64,000 nucleotides of DNA from Rhabdobacter roseus (GCF_014202275.1 NZ_JACHGF010000008.1:62001-126000); one strand, 5' to 3'; positions 27,332 to 39,612 are shown, counted from the stretch's first letter. Made by a program: numbers and translations. The notes: generated from the letters alone by a model not told the origin.

Positions 27332-29110
27332 TCACATGCGTTCGGGTACTTCTATGCCTAATAACTCCATGCTATGCTTGATTGTTTTGGCCACCACCGC
27401 CGATAGCGCCACCCGCAGCTGCACGGCCTGCGGGTCGGGGTCGGCGAAGATCGACACCTCGGCGTAAAACTGGTTGTAGACCTTAGCCAGCTCGAAAGCG
27501 TACAGCGAGATGAGCGAAGGCGCGAGTTCCTGCCCGGCGGCCTGCACCCGCGACGGGTACAGCGAGAGATAAAAGATCAGATCCTGCTCGGCCGCGTGCA
27601 GTGGGCGTTCGTGCGAAGGTACTTCGGCCGCAATAGCCAGCTGCTCCGCCTTGCGCAGAATGGAGCAGATACGTGCGTGGGTATACTGAATGAAAGGTCC
27701 CGTATGTCCCTGAAAGTCAATGGACTCTTCGGGATTGAAAAGCATCCGCTTCTTGGGGTCTACCTTCAGCAGGAAGTACTTGAGCGCTCCCAGCGCCAGG
27801 GTGTTGTACAGTTGCTGGGCCTCCTCGCTGGCAAAATCCTCGATCTTGCCCAGGTCGCGGGTGCGGGTTTCGGCCGTCTGCCGCATCGTTTCGATAAGAT
27901 CGTCGGCGTCTACCACGGTACCCTCGCGTGACTTCATTTTGCCCGAAGGCAAATCCACCATGCCGTAGCTGAGGTGGTAGCAGCCGTCGGCGTAGGCGCG
28001 GCCCAGGCGCTTCAAAATGGCAAAAAGTACGTTGAAGTGGTAGTCTTGCTCGTTGCCCACTACCCAGATGTAGCGGTCGTTGCCGTAGTCGCTGTACTTC
28101 AGCTCCGTGGTGCCCAGGTCCTGCGTAATGTACACCGACGTCCCGTCGCCGCGCAGGACCAGCTTCTGGTCCAGGCCTTCTTCGGTGAGGTCGATCCAGA
28201 CCGAGCCGTCTTCTTTGCGGTAAAAAACGCCCTGCCGTAAGCCTTCCTCGATAATATCCTTGCCCAGCAGGTAGGTGTCGGATTCGTAGTAGGTTTTGTC
28301 GAAGCTTACGCCAATTTTCCGGTAGGTTTGCTCAAAACCTTCGTACACCCAGCCGTTCATTTTGTGCCAGAGCGCCACCGTCTCGGGGTCGCCCTGTTCC
28401 CATTTAAGAAGCAGCTGCTGCGCTTCCTGCATCCAGGGCGCTTTTTTGGCGGCTTCGTCTTCGCTCGTGCCCTGGGCTACCAGCTCGGCGATTTGCTTTT
28501 TGTAGGTTTTGTCAAACTCCACGTAGTACTTGCCGGCCAGGTGGTCGCCTTTAATTCCCGAGCTCTCCGGTGTTTCGCCCCGGCCCAGCTCCCGGTAGGC
28601 CAGCATGGACTTGCAGATGTGAATCCCGCGGTCGTTGACGAGGCAGGTCTTTACTACTTCGTAGCCGTTGGCGGTCAGGATACGCGCCACGGAGTCGCCC
28701 AGGAAGTTGTTGCGGAGGTGGCCCAGGTGCAGGGGCTTATTGGTATTGGGCGACGAAAACTCCACCATCACCGACTGCCCGTTGGCGGGCTGGGTACCAA
28801 AAGTACCTTCGGCGCGCATGGCACGGAGTAGTTCCAGCCAGGTGGAATCTTTTAAACTTATATTAAGAAAGCCCTGCACCACGTTGAAGGTACTTACTAC
28901 CGACGAATGCTCAGCCAGGTAGGTACCGATGGCCTGGCCGATGTCGGCGGGGGAGCGGCGGAGGGCTTTGGTAAGGGCAAAGGTGACAAACGTATAAAAG
29001 CCTTCAAACTCTTTTTTGGTGGGCTGAAGGATGATTTCTTCGACGGCCGTGTCAAAGCACTGCCGGATCGCTACCCGAATATCTTCTTTCAGCGTAGTTT
29101 CAATATTCAT
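27332..29110 (-). CDS. argS: Arginyl-tRNA synthetase
   Basis: A 592-residue class I synthetase charging tRNA-Arg. It has the N-terminal additional domain (about 1-105), the HIGH-type signature SSPNTNKPLHLGHLRNN, the KMSKS-equivalent GKMKSREG, and a C-terminal DALR anticodon-binding domain ending in MELLGIEVPERM. The ATG at 29110 is the natural start. Divergent from the exported protein at 29329. Confidence 0.97.
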   Translation of the reverse strand: MNIETTLKEDIRVAIRQCFDTAVEEIILQPTKKEFEGFYTFVTFALTKALRRSPADIGQAIGTYLAEHSSVVSTFNVVQGFLNISLKDSTWLELLRAMRAEGTFGTQPANGQSVMVEFSSPNTNKPLHLGHLRNNFLGDSVARILTANGYEVVKTCLVNDRGIHICKSMLAYRELGRGETPESSGIKGDHLAGKYYVEFDKTYKKQIAELVAQGTSEDEAAKKAPWMQEAQQLLLKWEQGDPETVALWHKMNGWVYEGFEQTYRKIGVSFDKTYYESDTYLLGKDIIEEGLRQGVFYRKEDGSVWIDLTEEGLDQKLVLRGDGTSVYITQDLGTTELKYSDYGNDRYIWVVGNEQDYHFNVLFAILKRLGRAYADGCYHLSYGMVDLPSGKMKSREGTVVDADDLIETMRQTAETRTRDLGKIEDFASEEAQQLYNTLALGALKYFLLKVDPKKRMLFNPEESIDFQGHTGPFIQYTHARICSILRKAEQLAIAAEVPSHERPLHAAEQDLIFYLSLYPSRVQAAGQELAPSLISLYAFELAKVYNQFYAEVSIFADPDPQAVQLRVALSAVVAKTIKHSMELLGIEVPERM

Positions 29111-29291
29111 GCAAACGAATTTTGAGTATAATTAAATAGAAATGAGCGCCCGGCCAGGGGTACTGGCGTGCAAAATTAGGGCAAATTTCGGAGGGAGCCT
29201 TATCGAATCACAACCTTATTCATAATTTGACGTTTAGGAGTCAGCGAGTTTTTTGTATCTTTCGGATAGGAGCGAGGGTGAGGATAGAAGC

Positions 29292-29311
29292 GACTCCGTT
29301 TTTTCGGAGTC
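29292..29311 (+). other. Small hairpin in the leader of the 29329 gene
   Basis: GACTCCG (29292-29298) pairs with CGGAGTC (29305-29311) around a T6 loop, 17 bases before the start codon. It could be a translational control hairpin or chance; no T-run follows, so it is not a standard terminator. Confidence 0.35.
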
Positions 29312-29328
29312 ATGAACCAGTCAGGCTA

Positions 29329-30912
29329 ATGAAAAAGATTTTTAACTATACACTACGGGCGTTGCTGCTGGGGTACTTGGGGCTGAGCTTTCAGCTACCG
29401 GCACTGGCGCAGTTTGAACAGGCCCAACGGATCGAAATTCCGGTCAATTCTTCTTTTAACGAAAGCTACGACGTGTTTTCGCTGGGCGAAAACGGAGCGT
29501 TGTCGGTGGTACGCCGAAACGAATTTACGGGCACGCGCAACGAGTACTGGCACTTTACCCGCTACGATACGGACCTGAATCCCCTCTGGACGCGGCCCTA
29601 CAAGCTCGACTACCGCTACGTGCCCATCATGGCCTACCAGAGCGACTACTACATTTACTGGCTTTTTGCGGAGCCCGACACGGACCATTTCCTGTTCCTG
29701 CAATTGGACCTGGCCCGCGGCGAGCTGGACGTACACAAGGGCGATTTGCTCTCGGGGGTCGATGTGCACCAGTTCAAGGTCATCGGCAGCAAGGCGCTGG
29801 TGGCGGGCTACTACCACAACCGGCCGGTGGTACTGGTCCATTCTTTCTTTGACCATACCACCCGCGTGTTGCCGGGGCTCTACGAGCGCAATACGGAAAT
29901 CAACAACGTGGACATCAACGAAAGCGAGGGGATGATCAACGTCATTACCTACGCCTACCGCAAGCGCAGCTGCCAGTTTAACATCAAAACTTACAACTAC
30001 GACGGCAAGCTGCTGAAAAGTACCGTGCTCAGCAACGACCGCAACAGCTTCATTTCCGGGCAGATCGTGCCGCTCAACGTGGACGACTCCTACCTCATTG
30101 GCAACTACTCGGTGGGCTGTACGCCTTTCTCGCAGGGGCTTTTTATTACGCACATCCAGGACAACGAACCCAGCGATCCGCAGTTTATTGAGTTTTCGGA
30201 ATTGCAGAATTTCTTTAACTACATGAAGCCCAAGCGCAAGCAACGGATGCTGGACCGCATCGGCAAGCGGAAGTCGCTCGGCAAGGAAAACCGCTTCCGG
30301 TACCGGCTGCTGGTGCATCCGCTGATCCAGACCGAAGACGAGATCATCCTGGTGGCGGAGGTCTACTACCCCAACTACCGCAGCAGCACGCCCCTGATGA
30401 CCAACGGCCTCAACCGCGCCTACACCCGCTCGATGGACGGCTTCCGCTACACCCACGCCATTGTGTGCGGCTTCGACCGCGACGGACGCTACAAGTGGGA
30501 CAACAGCTTTGCCATCAAAGACCTGGTGAGCTACGAGTTGCAGGAAATGGTGCAGCTCTCGCGCGTGGATGATTACTTTGTGCTGGCCTACCCGCAGGAA
30601 GGTAACATTCATACCGAGGTGATTCACCGCGAAAAAGTGGTGGTAGAAAACGAAAAGTACCAGCTGGAGTCCAAAAACGACACCGAAAAGGTACTTTTCA
30701 ACGACAACGCCAACCTGGCCGCCTGGTACGGCAAGTACTTCCTGGCCTACGGCATCCAGCGCGTCGGCACCGACCGCTCCTTGTTGACGGGTACCCCCCG
30801 GGAGGTATTTTATATCAATAAACTTGCCTACAAAACCGAGGACATCGGCCAGCCCAAGCCCGCCTCTACCGGCGAAGCCTCTACCCGAAAAACTTCCGGA
30901 TCAAAACGATGA
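29329..30912 (+). CDS. Exported protein of unknown function
   Basis: The ATG at 29329 opens a signal peptide (MKKIFNYTLRALLLGYLGLSFQLPALAQ), giving 527 residues; an upstream TTG extension of 34 residues lacks coding character. The body is rich in aromatic beta segments (YWHFTRYDTDLNPLWTRPYKLDYRYVPIMAYQSDYYIYWLFAEPDTDHFLFLQLDL) with a loosely repeated plan compatible with a beta-propeller. The C-terminal tail is a polar, basic stretch. I do not recognise a named family. Its 3' end overlaps the convergent DUF2905 gene by 32 bases. Confidence 0.8.
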   Translation: MKKIFNYTLRALLLGYLGLSFQLPALAQFEQAQRIEIPVNSSFNESYDVFSLGENGALSVVRRNEFTGTRNEYWHFTRYDTDLNPLWTRPYKLDYRYVPIMAYQSDYYIYWLFAEPDTDHFLFLQLDLARGELDVHKGDLLSGVDVHQFKVIGSKALVAGYYHNRPVVLVHSFFDHTTRVLPGLYERNTEINNVDINESEGMINVITYAYRKRSCQFNIKTYNYDGKLLKSTVLSNDRNSFISGQIVPLNVDDSYLIGNYSVGCTPFSQGLFITHIQDNEPSDPQFIEFSELQNFFNYMKPKRKQRMLDRIGKRKSLGKENRFRYRLLVHPLIQTEDEIILVAEVYYPNYRSSTPLMTNGLNRAYTRSMDGFRYTHAIVCGFDRDGRYKWDNSFAIKDLVSYELQEMVQLSRVDDYFVLAYPQEGNIHTEVIHREKVVVENEKYQLESKNDTEKVLFNDNANLAAWYGKYFLAYGIQRVGTDRSLLTGTPREVFYINKLAYKTEDIGQPKPASTGEASTRKTSGSKR

Positions 30913-31108
30913 GGAGGTTGAGCAGCAGGCTCAGCAGCAGCATGGTGGTGAGCGGGAAGTAGAAGCGGAAGTTTTCTTTCTCCACGCGGATGTCGCCCGG
31001 TAGGCGGCCCAGCCAGTGGAGCTTGTCGCCCAGAAAATACACCACCAGCCCCGCCAGGATCACCAGCGCGCCAATAAGGATGAGGTACTTGCCCAGGGTA
31101 GGTGACAT
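30881..31108 (-). CDS. DUF2905 family small membrane protein
   Basis: A 75-residue protein with two transmembrane helices (YLILIGALVILAGLVVYFL and PLTTMLLLSLLLNLLIVLI) separated by the family's conserved loop (LGRLPGDIRVEKENFRFYFP). The function is unknown. The stop lies inside the convergent upstream gene, with a 32-base tail-to-tail overlap. Confidence 0.9.
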   Translation of the reverse strand: MSPTLGKYLILIGALVILAGLVVYFLGDKLHWLGRLPGDIRVEKENFRFYFPLTTMLLLSLLLNLLIVLIRKFFG

Positions 31109-31285
31109 GGAGTAGTTCGTTTCGTGGGGGGTAAATATACTAGCTGCGGCCCAAAGTTAGGTACTTTTGGGATGGGTACCGGACCGTCTGCATTTTATAA
31201 ACAACTCGCTGCGACGGTAGTTATTAGGAAAGCCCTCATCGCTTACCTTACACAACTCACAAACCAGGGGTGAGGGTACCTACCT

Positions 31286-33910
<2,625 letters not shown>

Positions 33911-33943
33911 GCAAAGTACCTGGTTACTTTATCGCTTCCAAGT

Positions 33944-33981
33944 AGAAAAGGTACCTCGCTCAGGGGTACCTTTTCTAGTAG
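33944..33981. terminator. Terminator hairpin built on a GGTACC palindrome
   Basis: A 12-bp perfect stem pairs AGAAAAGGTACC (33944-33955) with GGTACCTTTTCT (33965-33976) across a 9-base loop. The A-run on one side and T-run on the other allow it to act in both directions, between the convergent GH63-like gene and pyrR. Confidence 0.75.
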
Positions 33982-34008
33982 TAGTTAAAGAAGGTGCGGC
34001 CCAGCTAC

Positions 34009-34548
34009 CTAATCCACCAGCCAAATCCGGTCGGCTTCAAAATCCTGCTCGCGCCACTCCACCAGTACCCGTTGGCTCTCCAGGGTATTCACCTTCATGC
34101 CCACGTAGTCGGGCTTGATGGGCAGGTCGCGGTTATAGATGCGGTCGATGAGTACCAGCAGCTCCACCTTGGCGGGGCGGCCAAAGGACGTCATGGCGTC
34201 CAGCGCGGCGCGCACCATGCGGCCCGTCGACACCACGTCGTCGATCAGGATCACGTTGCGGTTTTCGATCAAAAACGGAATGCGGGTTTTGTTAGGTACC
34301 AGCGGCGAGTCACGGCGGCGGAAGTCGTCGCGGTAAAAGGTGGCATCCAGGTGCCCCAGGGGAATTTCGCGGCCGGTCCGGGTGCGGAGCTCGCTGGCTA
34401 CGCGCTCGGCAAAGTAGATGCCACGGGGTTGCAGGCCCATGATCACCGACTGCGCAAAGTCCTGGTGGTTTTCGATAAGTTGCTGGCACAGCCGGCTGGT
34501 CATGATCTCCAGGAGCGGACTGCTAAGGATAAGTCGTTTTTGGGCCAT
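34009..34548 (-). CDS. pyrR: Bifunctional pyr operon regulator / uracil phosphoribosyltransferase
   Basis: A 179-residue protein of the PyrR family. It has the PRPP-binding signature VILIDDVVSTGRMVRAALDA, and GLQPRGIYFAERVASEL upstream. In Firmicutes it binds pyr mRNA; in Bacteroidota its RNA-binding role is not established, so a phosphoribosyltransferase function may dominate. No pyr genes are adjacent. It is divergent from pth with 62 bases between starts. Confidence 0.93.
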   Translation of the reverse strand: MAQKRLILSSPLLEIMTSRLCQQLIENHQDFAQSVIMGLQPRGIYFAERVASELRTRTGREIPLGHLDATFYRDDFRRRDSPLVPNKTRIPFLIENRNVILIDDVVSTGRMVRAALDAMTSFGRPAKVELLVLIDRIYNRDLPIKPDYVGMKVNTLESQRVLVEWREQDFEADRIWLVD

Positions 34549-34610
34549 TTGAATATTTCCCGAAATTTGGGTTTAAATTAAACTCCCATTCACTAATTAC
34601 GAAATTTTTT

Positions 34611-35171
34611 ATGAAATACCTCATTGCCGGGCTGGGCAACATCGGTCCTGAGTACGCCCTAACCCGCCACAATGCCGGTTTTATGGTTTTGGATCGCCTG
34701 GCGGCTGAGCACGACTTCCGGTTTTCGTTTGAGCGGCTGGCCTACGTGGCCGAATGGAAGCACAAAGGTCGTCAAATCTACTTCATCAAGCCTACTACCT
34801 ACATGAATCTGAGCGGACGGGCCGTGCGCTACTACCTGGACGCCTTTAAAGTACCTACCGAAAACCTGCTGGTGGTGGTGGATGAGCTACAACTGGAGCT
34901 AGGTACCCTGCGCATCAAACCCAAAGGCTCGCACGGCGGGCACAACGGCCTGCGGCACATCGAGGAGACGCTGGGTACTTCGCAGTACCCCCGCCTGCGC
35001 TTCGGCATCGGCAATAACTTTCCGCGCGGGCGGCAGGTAGACTACGTCCTGAATGCCTTCTCCAACCCGGAAATGACGGAACTTCCCGCCATTCTGGATC
35101 GGGCCGGTGAGATGGTCCTTTCTTTTTGTACTTTGGGGATACAGCAAACCATGAATATTTTCAATCAATGA
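34611..35171 (+). CDS. pth: Peptidyl-tRNA hydrolase
   Basis: A 186-residue enzyme that releases tRNA from prematurely dropped peptidyl-tRNA. The signature MKYLIAGLGNIGPEYALTRHNAGFMVLD carries the catalytic His20, and KPTTYMNLSG, VVVDELQLELGTLRIKPKGSHGGHNGLRHIEETLG and RLRFGIG follow. The GLGNIG variant in place of GLGNPG is usual for this phylum. An AT-rich spacer of about 240 bases follows. Confidence 0.96.
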   Translation: MKYLIAGLGNIGPEYALTRHNAGFMVLDRLAAEHDFRFSFERLAYVAEWKHKGRQIYFIKPTTYMNLSGRAVRYYLDAFKVPTENLLVVVDELQLELGTLRIKPKGSHGGHNGLRHIEETLGTSQYPRLRFGIGNNFPRGRQVDYVLNAFSNPEMTELPAILDRAGEMVLSFCTLGIQQTMNIFNQ

Positions 35172-35414
35172 TTGTATTAAATAAAGAATTTTGAGGTTTT
35201 GAGGGACTGCTATCTTCTAATGCAAAGAAGAATCTATTGCCAAATATAATTTTGCTAAATAACCTCAAGATTCTTTAAAAATCGAAAAACAGCGCTTTTT
35301 AAGAATTTAATTCAGAATTATATTCTGAATAAGCTCCACCAGGTACTTTGCAATATGAAACTTTACATGGATATTTGTGCGTTGATAAAGAGAAAATAAA
35401 AATTGAATAAAACC

Positions 35415-35888
35415 ATGAAAAGTAACAGAAGAAGTATTATATTTGCAGTTGTATTCGGAGTAGTACTTGGTCTTATCCCCGGAACGGGAACTTCCCAGGC
35501 AAAAAACGAAGACGTAAAAGCACCCACGCGTGCCCTAGTAAAAGGAACCGAAAAGCAGTTTGCGGCGTATATTAAGAGTGAGTTTCCGGTTTTTGCGCAA
35601 AACGAAAATTGGGAAGTGATTGAGAAGATGGTGACGTTGTACAACGAAAAGCCATCGGCACTAACGAAAATCAAAGTTCAGGAGCAGCAGGTGTTCAACG
35701 CAGCCATCGCTGATTTGAATACGCAACTGAAAGGCCGCAATACGCTGGAAGCCCAGCAGTGGCAGCTCAATCTTGACAAGACGGCTCAGGCCATTCGCTT
35801 CGTCTGGAACTTTGATTTTAACAGTTTGACACCCATTGTTACTGAGGTACTTCCCATGCCGGGTTTAGCAGCAGAAAGCAATTTGTAA
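35415..35888 (+). CDS. Small exported protein of unknown function
   Basis: The ATG at 35415 (MKSNRRSIIFAVVFGVVLGLIPGTGTSQAKN) gives 157 residues with a signal peptide; a TTG 12 bases upstream is an alternative. The mature part is short and helical (KQFAAYIKSEFPVFAQNENWEVIEKMVTLYNE). No family is recognised. The long AT-rich leader and the following terminator at 35947 suggest a single-gene transcript. Confidence 0.75.
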   Translation: MKSNRRSIIFAVVFGVVLGLIPGTGTSQAKNEDVKAPTRALVKGTEKQFAAYIKSEFPVFAQNENWEVIEKMVTLYNEKPSALTKIKVQEQQVFNAAIADLNTQLKGRNTLEAQQWQLNLDKTAQAIRFVWNFDFNSLTPIVTEVLPMPGLAAESNL

Positions 35889-35946
35889 AACGAGAAGTTA
35901 GTTTATTTTAAGTAGAAAAGGTTAAGGGTTTAGGAATAGTCAGTAT

Positions 35947-35978
35947 AGAGCCATCTCTCATGAGGTGGCTCTATCTTT
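35947..35978. terminator. Terminator between convergent genes
   Basis: An 11-bp stem with one G-T type mismatch (AGAGCCATCTC 35947-35957, GAGGTGGCTCT 35962-35972) has a TCAT loop and is followed by ATCTTTT. Its right arm includes part of the stop codon of the convergent OmpA-like gene. Confidence 0.7.
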
Positions 35979-37374
35979 TGGTGGGTACGCCCCATACTTC
36001 TACGCGCCGGTTGGTTTGTCGGCTGATCTCCGACTGGCTGGTGGCAATGGGCCGCACCGAGCCGTAGCCTTGCCCGTCGATGCGGTTGGCGTCAATCCCC
36101 CGCTCAATGAGGTAGTTTTTGACCATCACTACCCGCTGCCACGACAGCAGCACGTTTTTTTCAAAATCGCCCACGTTGTCGGTATGGCCCTGGAGCTGAA
36201 TGTGCAGGTCAGGGCGCTCCTTGAGAAGTACCACCAGCGCGTCGAGCTTGGTTTTGGTGGCCTGGTCCAGGGAGTCTTTGCTCTGCGGAAAGGGCAGGCT
36301 CACCAGGGGCTTGTCGAAGCGCTCCGGCAGCAGGCTAATCAGGGTTTCGGTTTTGGAAGAAACCTGCTTAAGATCCACGTAAATACTCCGCGGCTCGTAG
36401 CCGGGCGAGAGCGCCGTGATGCGGTAGCGGTGGGCCGGAGGTACCTGCACGGTATACAGGCCGTTGACGGCGCGGGCCTGGGCTATCACGGAGTTGTCGT
36501 CGGTATGGCGTACCTCCACGTTGGCGTTGGGCAGAAAGCTGAGGTTGCGGCCGTCGTACACCTTGCCGGTGATTTCGACGAGCCCGCTGGGTTCAGGTAC
36601 CTTGGCGGGTGGGGGCGGGGGCGGCGTTTCCGCCTGAACTTTCGTTGGGGGCGGCGGGGGCGTTTTTAGTTCTTTGAGGTTCTGGGCAATGCGCCGGTAA
36701 CTACCCTGCACAAAAACGGGGTCCTTTACTTCGTCGTAAAGCCGGATGTAAGCCACCGCCCCGGCGCTGGCTTCGTTGCCCGCAATGAGGTCATCCTGAA
36801 AAAAATTAAGTACCTGGTCCAGGTCCAGCACGGCTTCCTGGTTGGGGTCGATGAACTCAACCTTGGATTCACCGTTGACGTACATCTTGATGTTGCGCGT
36901 CACGATGTCACGCGAGAAAACGTAGTGGGCGTACTCACCGGGTTTGAAGGGCGCGTTTTCGCCGGTGGCAAAGTTGAAGAAATTGAGCTTGGCATGGTAG
37001 ACGTAGGGCCCGTTGTCGGACTTGCGGTTCTTGAAGTCAAGTACCCGCTTCCAGCTGTCGAGCTCGGCCAGGCGGAAGTACATTTCTACGGTATAAGATT
37101 TGTCCAGAAAACCTTTGGCCTCTTTATTGTTGAATTGTAGCCCGCTGTTGGCTTCAAAGGCGTAGACCGTCCGGCGGGCGCTGTCCAGGGCCGGAATAAA
37201 CTCGTCCATGATTTTTCCCGGCGTTCCCAGCGGTTGTAAAGCGGGGCCGTCGCCCTCGGTGCAGGCCAGGCCATGGCTGAAGTCATACGTCAGGCGCCGC
37301 TGGGCCGACGCGCTCAAAGAACACCCTAACCAAAGACCCAAAAAAACCAGAAGCCATTTATTCACAAAATTCAT
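35971..37374 (-). CDS. OmpA-family protein with N-terminal LamG-like domain
   Basis: The ATG at 37374 gives 467 residues with a signal peptide (MNFVNKWLLVFLGLWLGCSLSASAQ). A concanavalin/LamG-like beta sandwich (about 35-225; SYTVEMYFRLAELDSWKRVLDFKNRKSDNG, YAHYVFSRD, IKMYVNGE) is followed by a proline-rich linker with two PPPPP runs, a CarboxypepD_reg-like Ig module (ITGKVYDGRNLSFLPNANVEVRHTDDNS) and a C-terminal OmpA domain (LQGHTDNVGDFEKNVLLSWQRVVMVKNYLIERGIDANRIDGQGYGSVRPIA). The last domain would bind peptidoglycan, so the protein probably bridges envelope layers. Confidence 0.88.
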   Translation of the reverse strand: MNFVNKWLLVFLGLWLGCSLSASAQRRLTYDFSHGLACTEGDGPALQPLGTPGKIMDEFIPALDSARRTVYAFEANSGLQFNNKEAKGFLDKSYTVEMYFRLAELDSWKRVLDFKNRKSDNGPYVYHAKLNFFNFATGENAPFKPGEYAHYVFSRDIVTRNIKMYVNGESKVEFIDPNQEAVLDLDQVLNFFQDDLIAGNEASAGAVAYIRLYDEVKDPVFVQGSYRRIAQNLKELKTPPPPPTKVQAETPPPPPPAKVPEPSGLVEITGKVYDGRNLSFLPNANVEVRHTDDNSVIAQARAVNGLYTVQVPPAHRYRITALSPGYEPRSIYVDLKQVSSKTETLISLLPERFDKPLVSLPFPQSKDSLDQATKTKLDALVVLLKERPDLHIQLQGHTDNVGDFEKNVLLSWQRVVMVKNYLIERGIDANRIDGQGYGSVRPIATSQSEISRQTNRRVEVWGVPTKR

Positions 37375-37448
37375 GTCCAAAAATATAAAAAAGGAAGATT
37401 GGTTCATGAAGGCTTTTGGGGTAATTTTGGGAAACGTTTGGTATCCGG

Positions 37449-38336
37449 TTGAAAAATATAAGTATTGGGTTGCTGTTTTCCATGCTATGGGCCTCGGCAT
37501 CGGTCGCTACGAAGTTCGGGGTTTTGTCGGTAGAACCGCTCGTATTAGCCAACATTAGATTCTTTATAGCCAGTGTGTTACTACTGGGTGCCGCGTATCT
37601 GGTTCGTCCCGATGCCTCGTATCGGCTGCCGCAAGGGGTCGAATGGCGCCAGCTAGCCTTGTTTGCCTTCCTTAACACAACGCTCTACCTGGGGCTGTTC
37701 GTATTCTCGATGAAGTTTGCGGCGGCGGGGCTGGGTAGTTTGGCTACCTGTACCAACCCGCTCATGATTATCCTGCTTTCGGCCTGGTGGATCGGGCGAA
37801 AGCCCTCGAAGCAGGAACTGCTAGGGGTACTTTTGGGTATGACGGGCGTGGGCATCGCCACCTACCCGCTCTTGGAGGGAAGCACCACCAGCCTGACGGG
37901 GATTGTGCTGCTTTCGCTGAGTATGCTGGCCATTTCGGCGGCCAGCGTGTACTACGCTACCGTGCGCTGGCAACTACCCACCATGCTCATCAACGGCTGG
38001 CAAATCGCCCTGGGCGGACTGCTGCTGCTGCCTTTTACGTTGACGATGAGTGACTTTAGCCAGTCGCACTGGGACGCCCGCTTCTGGTGGTCGGTGTTGT
38101 GGCTGAGCATCCCGGTGTCGGTGGTGAGCTTGCTGTGCTGGTTTTACCTCCTCCAAGCAGATACCGTACGCGCTTCGATGTGGTTGTTTTTGTGCCCGCT
38201 GTTCGGGTTTTTCTTTGCCTGGTGGCTGCTCGATGAGCCCATAACCGGCTATACCTTGGCCGGTACGGTGCTGGTAGTGGGAGGGCTCACCCTGGCCCGG
38301 CCCGGAAAAAGTACCTTAAGCACCGGTAGAAAGTAG
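37449..38336 (+). CDS. DMT-superfamily (EamA) transporter
   Basis: A 295-residue inner-membrane protein with ten predicted helices in two EamA repeats. It begins at a TTG (MKNISIGLLFSMLWASASVATKFGV); no upstream ATG is in frame, and the family's first helix begins here, so the TTG is preferred. EamA proteins export metabolites or amino acids. The 3' end overlaps the convergent GNAT gene by 21 bases. Confidence 0.9.
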   Translation: MKNISIGLLFSMLWASASVATKFGVLSVEPLVLANIRFFIASVLLLGAAYLVRPDASYRLPQGVEWRQLALFAFLNTTLYLGLFVFSMKFAAAGLGSLATCTNPLMIILLSAWWIGRKPSKQELLGVLLGMTGVGIATYPLLEGSTTSLTGIVLLSLSMLAISAASVYYATVRWQLPTMLINGWQIALGGLLLLPFTLTMSDFSQSHWDARFWWSVLWLSIPVSVVSLLCWFYLLQADTVRASMWLFLCPLFGFFFAWWLLDEPITGYTLAGTVLVVGGLTLARPGKSTLSTGRK

Positions 38337-38768
38337 TTTTTTTTCAAGAATCAGGACGGGTTCCGCGCGGGAAATAAGCCCTACGATGTCGAAGCCGTGG
38401 CGCAGGTTGAGGATGAGCATTGCGCGCCAGCGATTCATGGTTTGGGTACGGATGGTATGGTAGCCTTGCTCCCTACACCAGGCGTGCTGCCGCTGCATCA
38501 GGGTAGAGGCAATGCCCCGCTGGCGGTAGTTGGGATGTACCCCGCCCAGCCAGCTGTAAAAGTGGCCCGGTTTGCGCGGGTGGCCCAGCTTGTAGCCTAC
38601 CAGTAGTTCTTTGTCCAGCGCTAATAGTACCAGCAGTTGGGGCATGGCCGCCATCTCTGCCTCCAGGTCTTCGCGGCGGTCGCCGGAAAATAGCTGAAAG
38701 TGAAGATCAAATAGCGCATCGAGCCGGTCGGTAGGTACCTGGCCGGTATGAAGTTCGTAGTGAATCAT
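38316..38768 (-). CDS. GNAT-family N-acetyltransferase
   Basis: A 150-residue protein with the GNAT acetyl-CoA-binding pattern LGGVHPNYRQRGIASTLMQRQHAWCREQGYHTIRTQTMN. The substrate is unknown. It is the last gene of a same-strand cluster YciI-HAD-PhzF-GNAT. Confidence 0.88.
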   Translation of the reverse strand: MIHYELHTGQVPTDRLDALFDLHFQLFSGDRREDLEAEMAAMPQLLVLLALDKELLVGYKLGHPRKPGHFYSWLGGVHPNYRQRGIASTLMQRQHAWCREQGYHTIRTQTMNRWRAMLILNLRHGFDIVGLISRAEPVLILEKKLLSTGA

Positions 38769-38816
38769 GAGGTACGTCCCGAAAAAGTACCTTAAAGAAG
38801 ATAAAGAAGAAAGTAC

Positions 38817-39605
38817 CTAGTCCGTTTCGATTTCGCCCACCATAAATAGCCGCACCTGTCCGCTGATGCAAACGCGGTCGTCGCTGAGCTTGCAGCGGAG
38901 GTACCCGCCCCGCTTGGATACTTGTAGGGCCGTCAATTGCGTTTTTTCCAGGCGTTTGGCCCAGTAAGGTACCAGCGTAGTGTGGGCCGAGCCCGTGACG
39001 GGATCTTCGTCAATGCCCGACTGGGGCGCAAAAAAGCGTGAAACGAAGTCCACCTCGTCGCCGGGGGCCGTCACAATGATGCCACGCGCCGGTACCGTCG
39101 ACAGCACAATAATATCCGGATCGAGCTCCCGTACTTCGGTTTCGCTCTCAAGTACCACCAGGTAGTCGGTTTTGCCTTTAAAAACCTCAACCGGCACTAC
39201 CGTCATCATACTTTCGTGGAGCGCGGGTGGTGGCACGGCTACCTGGTAGTGGTCTACGGGGAAGTCCAGCGTAAACCAGTCGTTTTCCAGAGACACCTTC
39301 AGGATACCGCTGCGCGAGTCGAAGGCTACTTCGGGTTGGTCGTAGTTATGGATCTTGAAAAGTACATACGCGGCTGCCAGGGTTGCGTGGCCGCAGAGAT
39401 CCACCTCGGTGCTGGGCGTAAACCACCGGATGTGAAAGCCCGTTTCAGTCGGGACAAAAAAAGCCGTTTCGGCCAAATTATTTTCGGCTGCGATTTGCTG
39501 CATCACGAAGTCCGGAAGCCAGCTTTCCAGCGGAACTACCGCGGCGGGATTGCCGGCAAAAAGCTTATCCGTAAAAGCATCCAGTTGATATATAGGGAGT
39601 TTCAT
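38817..39605 (-). CDS. PhzF-family isomerase/epimerase-like protein
   Basis: A 262-residue cytoplasmic protein with the family start MKLPIYQLDAFTDKLFAGNPAAVVPLESWLPDFVMQQIAAENNLAETAFFVP (catalytic Glu in NLAETAF), RWFTPSTEVDLCGHATLAAAYVLF and EDPVTGSAHTTLVPYW. PhzF acts in phenazine synthesis, but most homologues have unknown metabolic roles and no phenazine genes are near. It starts 7 bases after the HAD gene's stop. Confidence 0.92.
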   Translation of the reverse strand: MKLPIYQLDAFTDKLFAGNPAAVVPLESWLPDFVMQQIAAENNLAETAFFVPTETGFHIRWFTPSTEVDLCGHATLAAAYVLFKIHNYDQPEVAFDSRSGILKVSLENDWFTLDFPVDHYQVAVPPPALHESMMTVVPVEVFKGKTDYLVVLESETEVRELDPDIIVLSTVPARGIIVTAPGDEVDFVSRFFAPQSGIDEDPVTGSAHTTLVPYWAKRLEKTQLTALQVSKRGGYLRCKLSDDRVCISGQVRLFMVGEIETD

Positions 39606-39612
39606 ATACGAG

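Noticed and set aside
29395-30627. 410-codon minus-strand open frame
   Set aside because: Antisense shadow of the exported protein at 29329, which has a signal peptide and consistent coding character.
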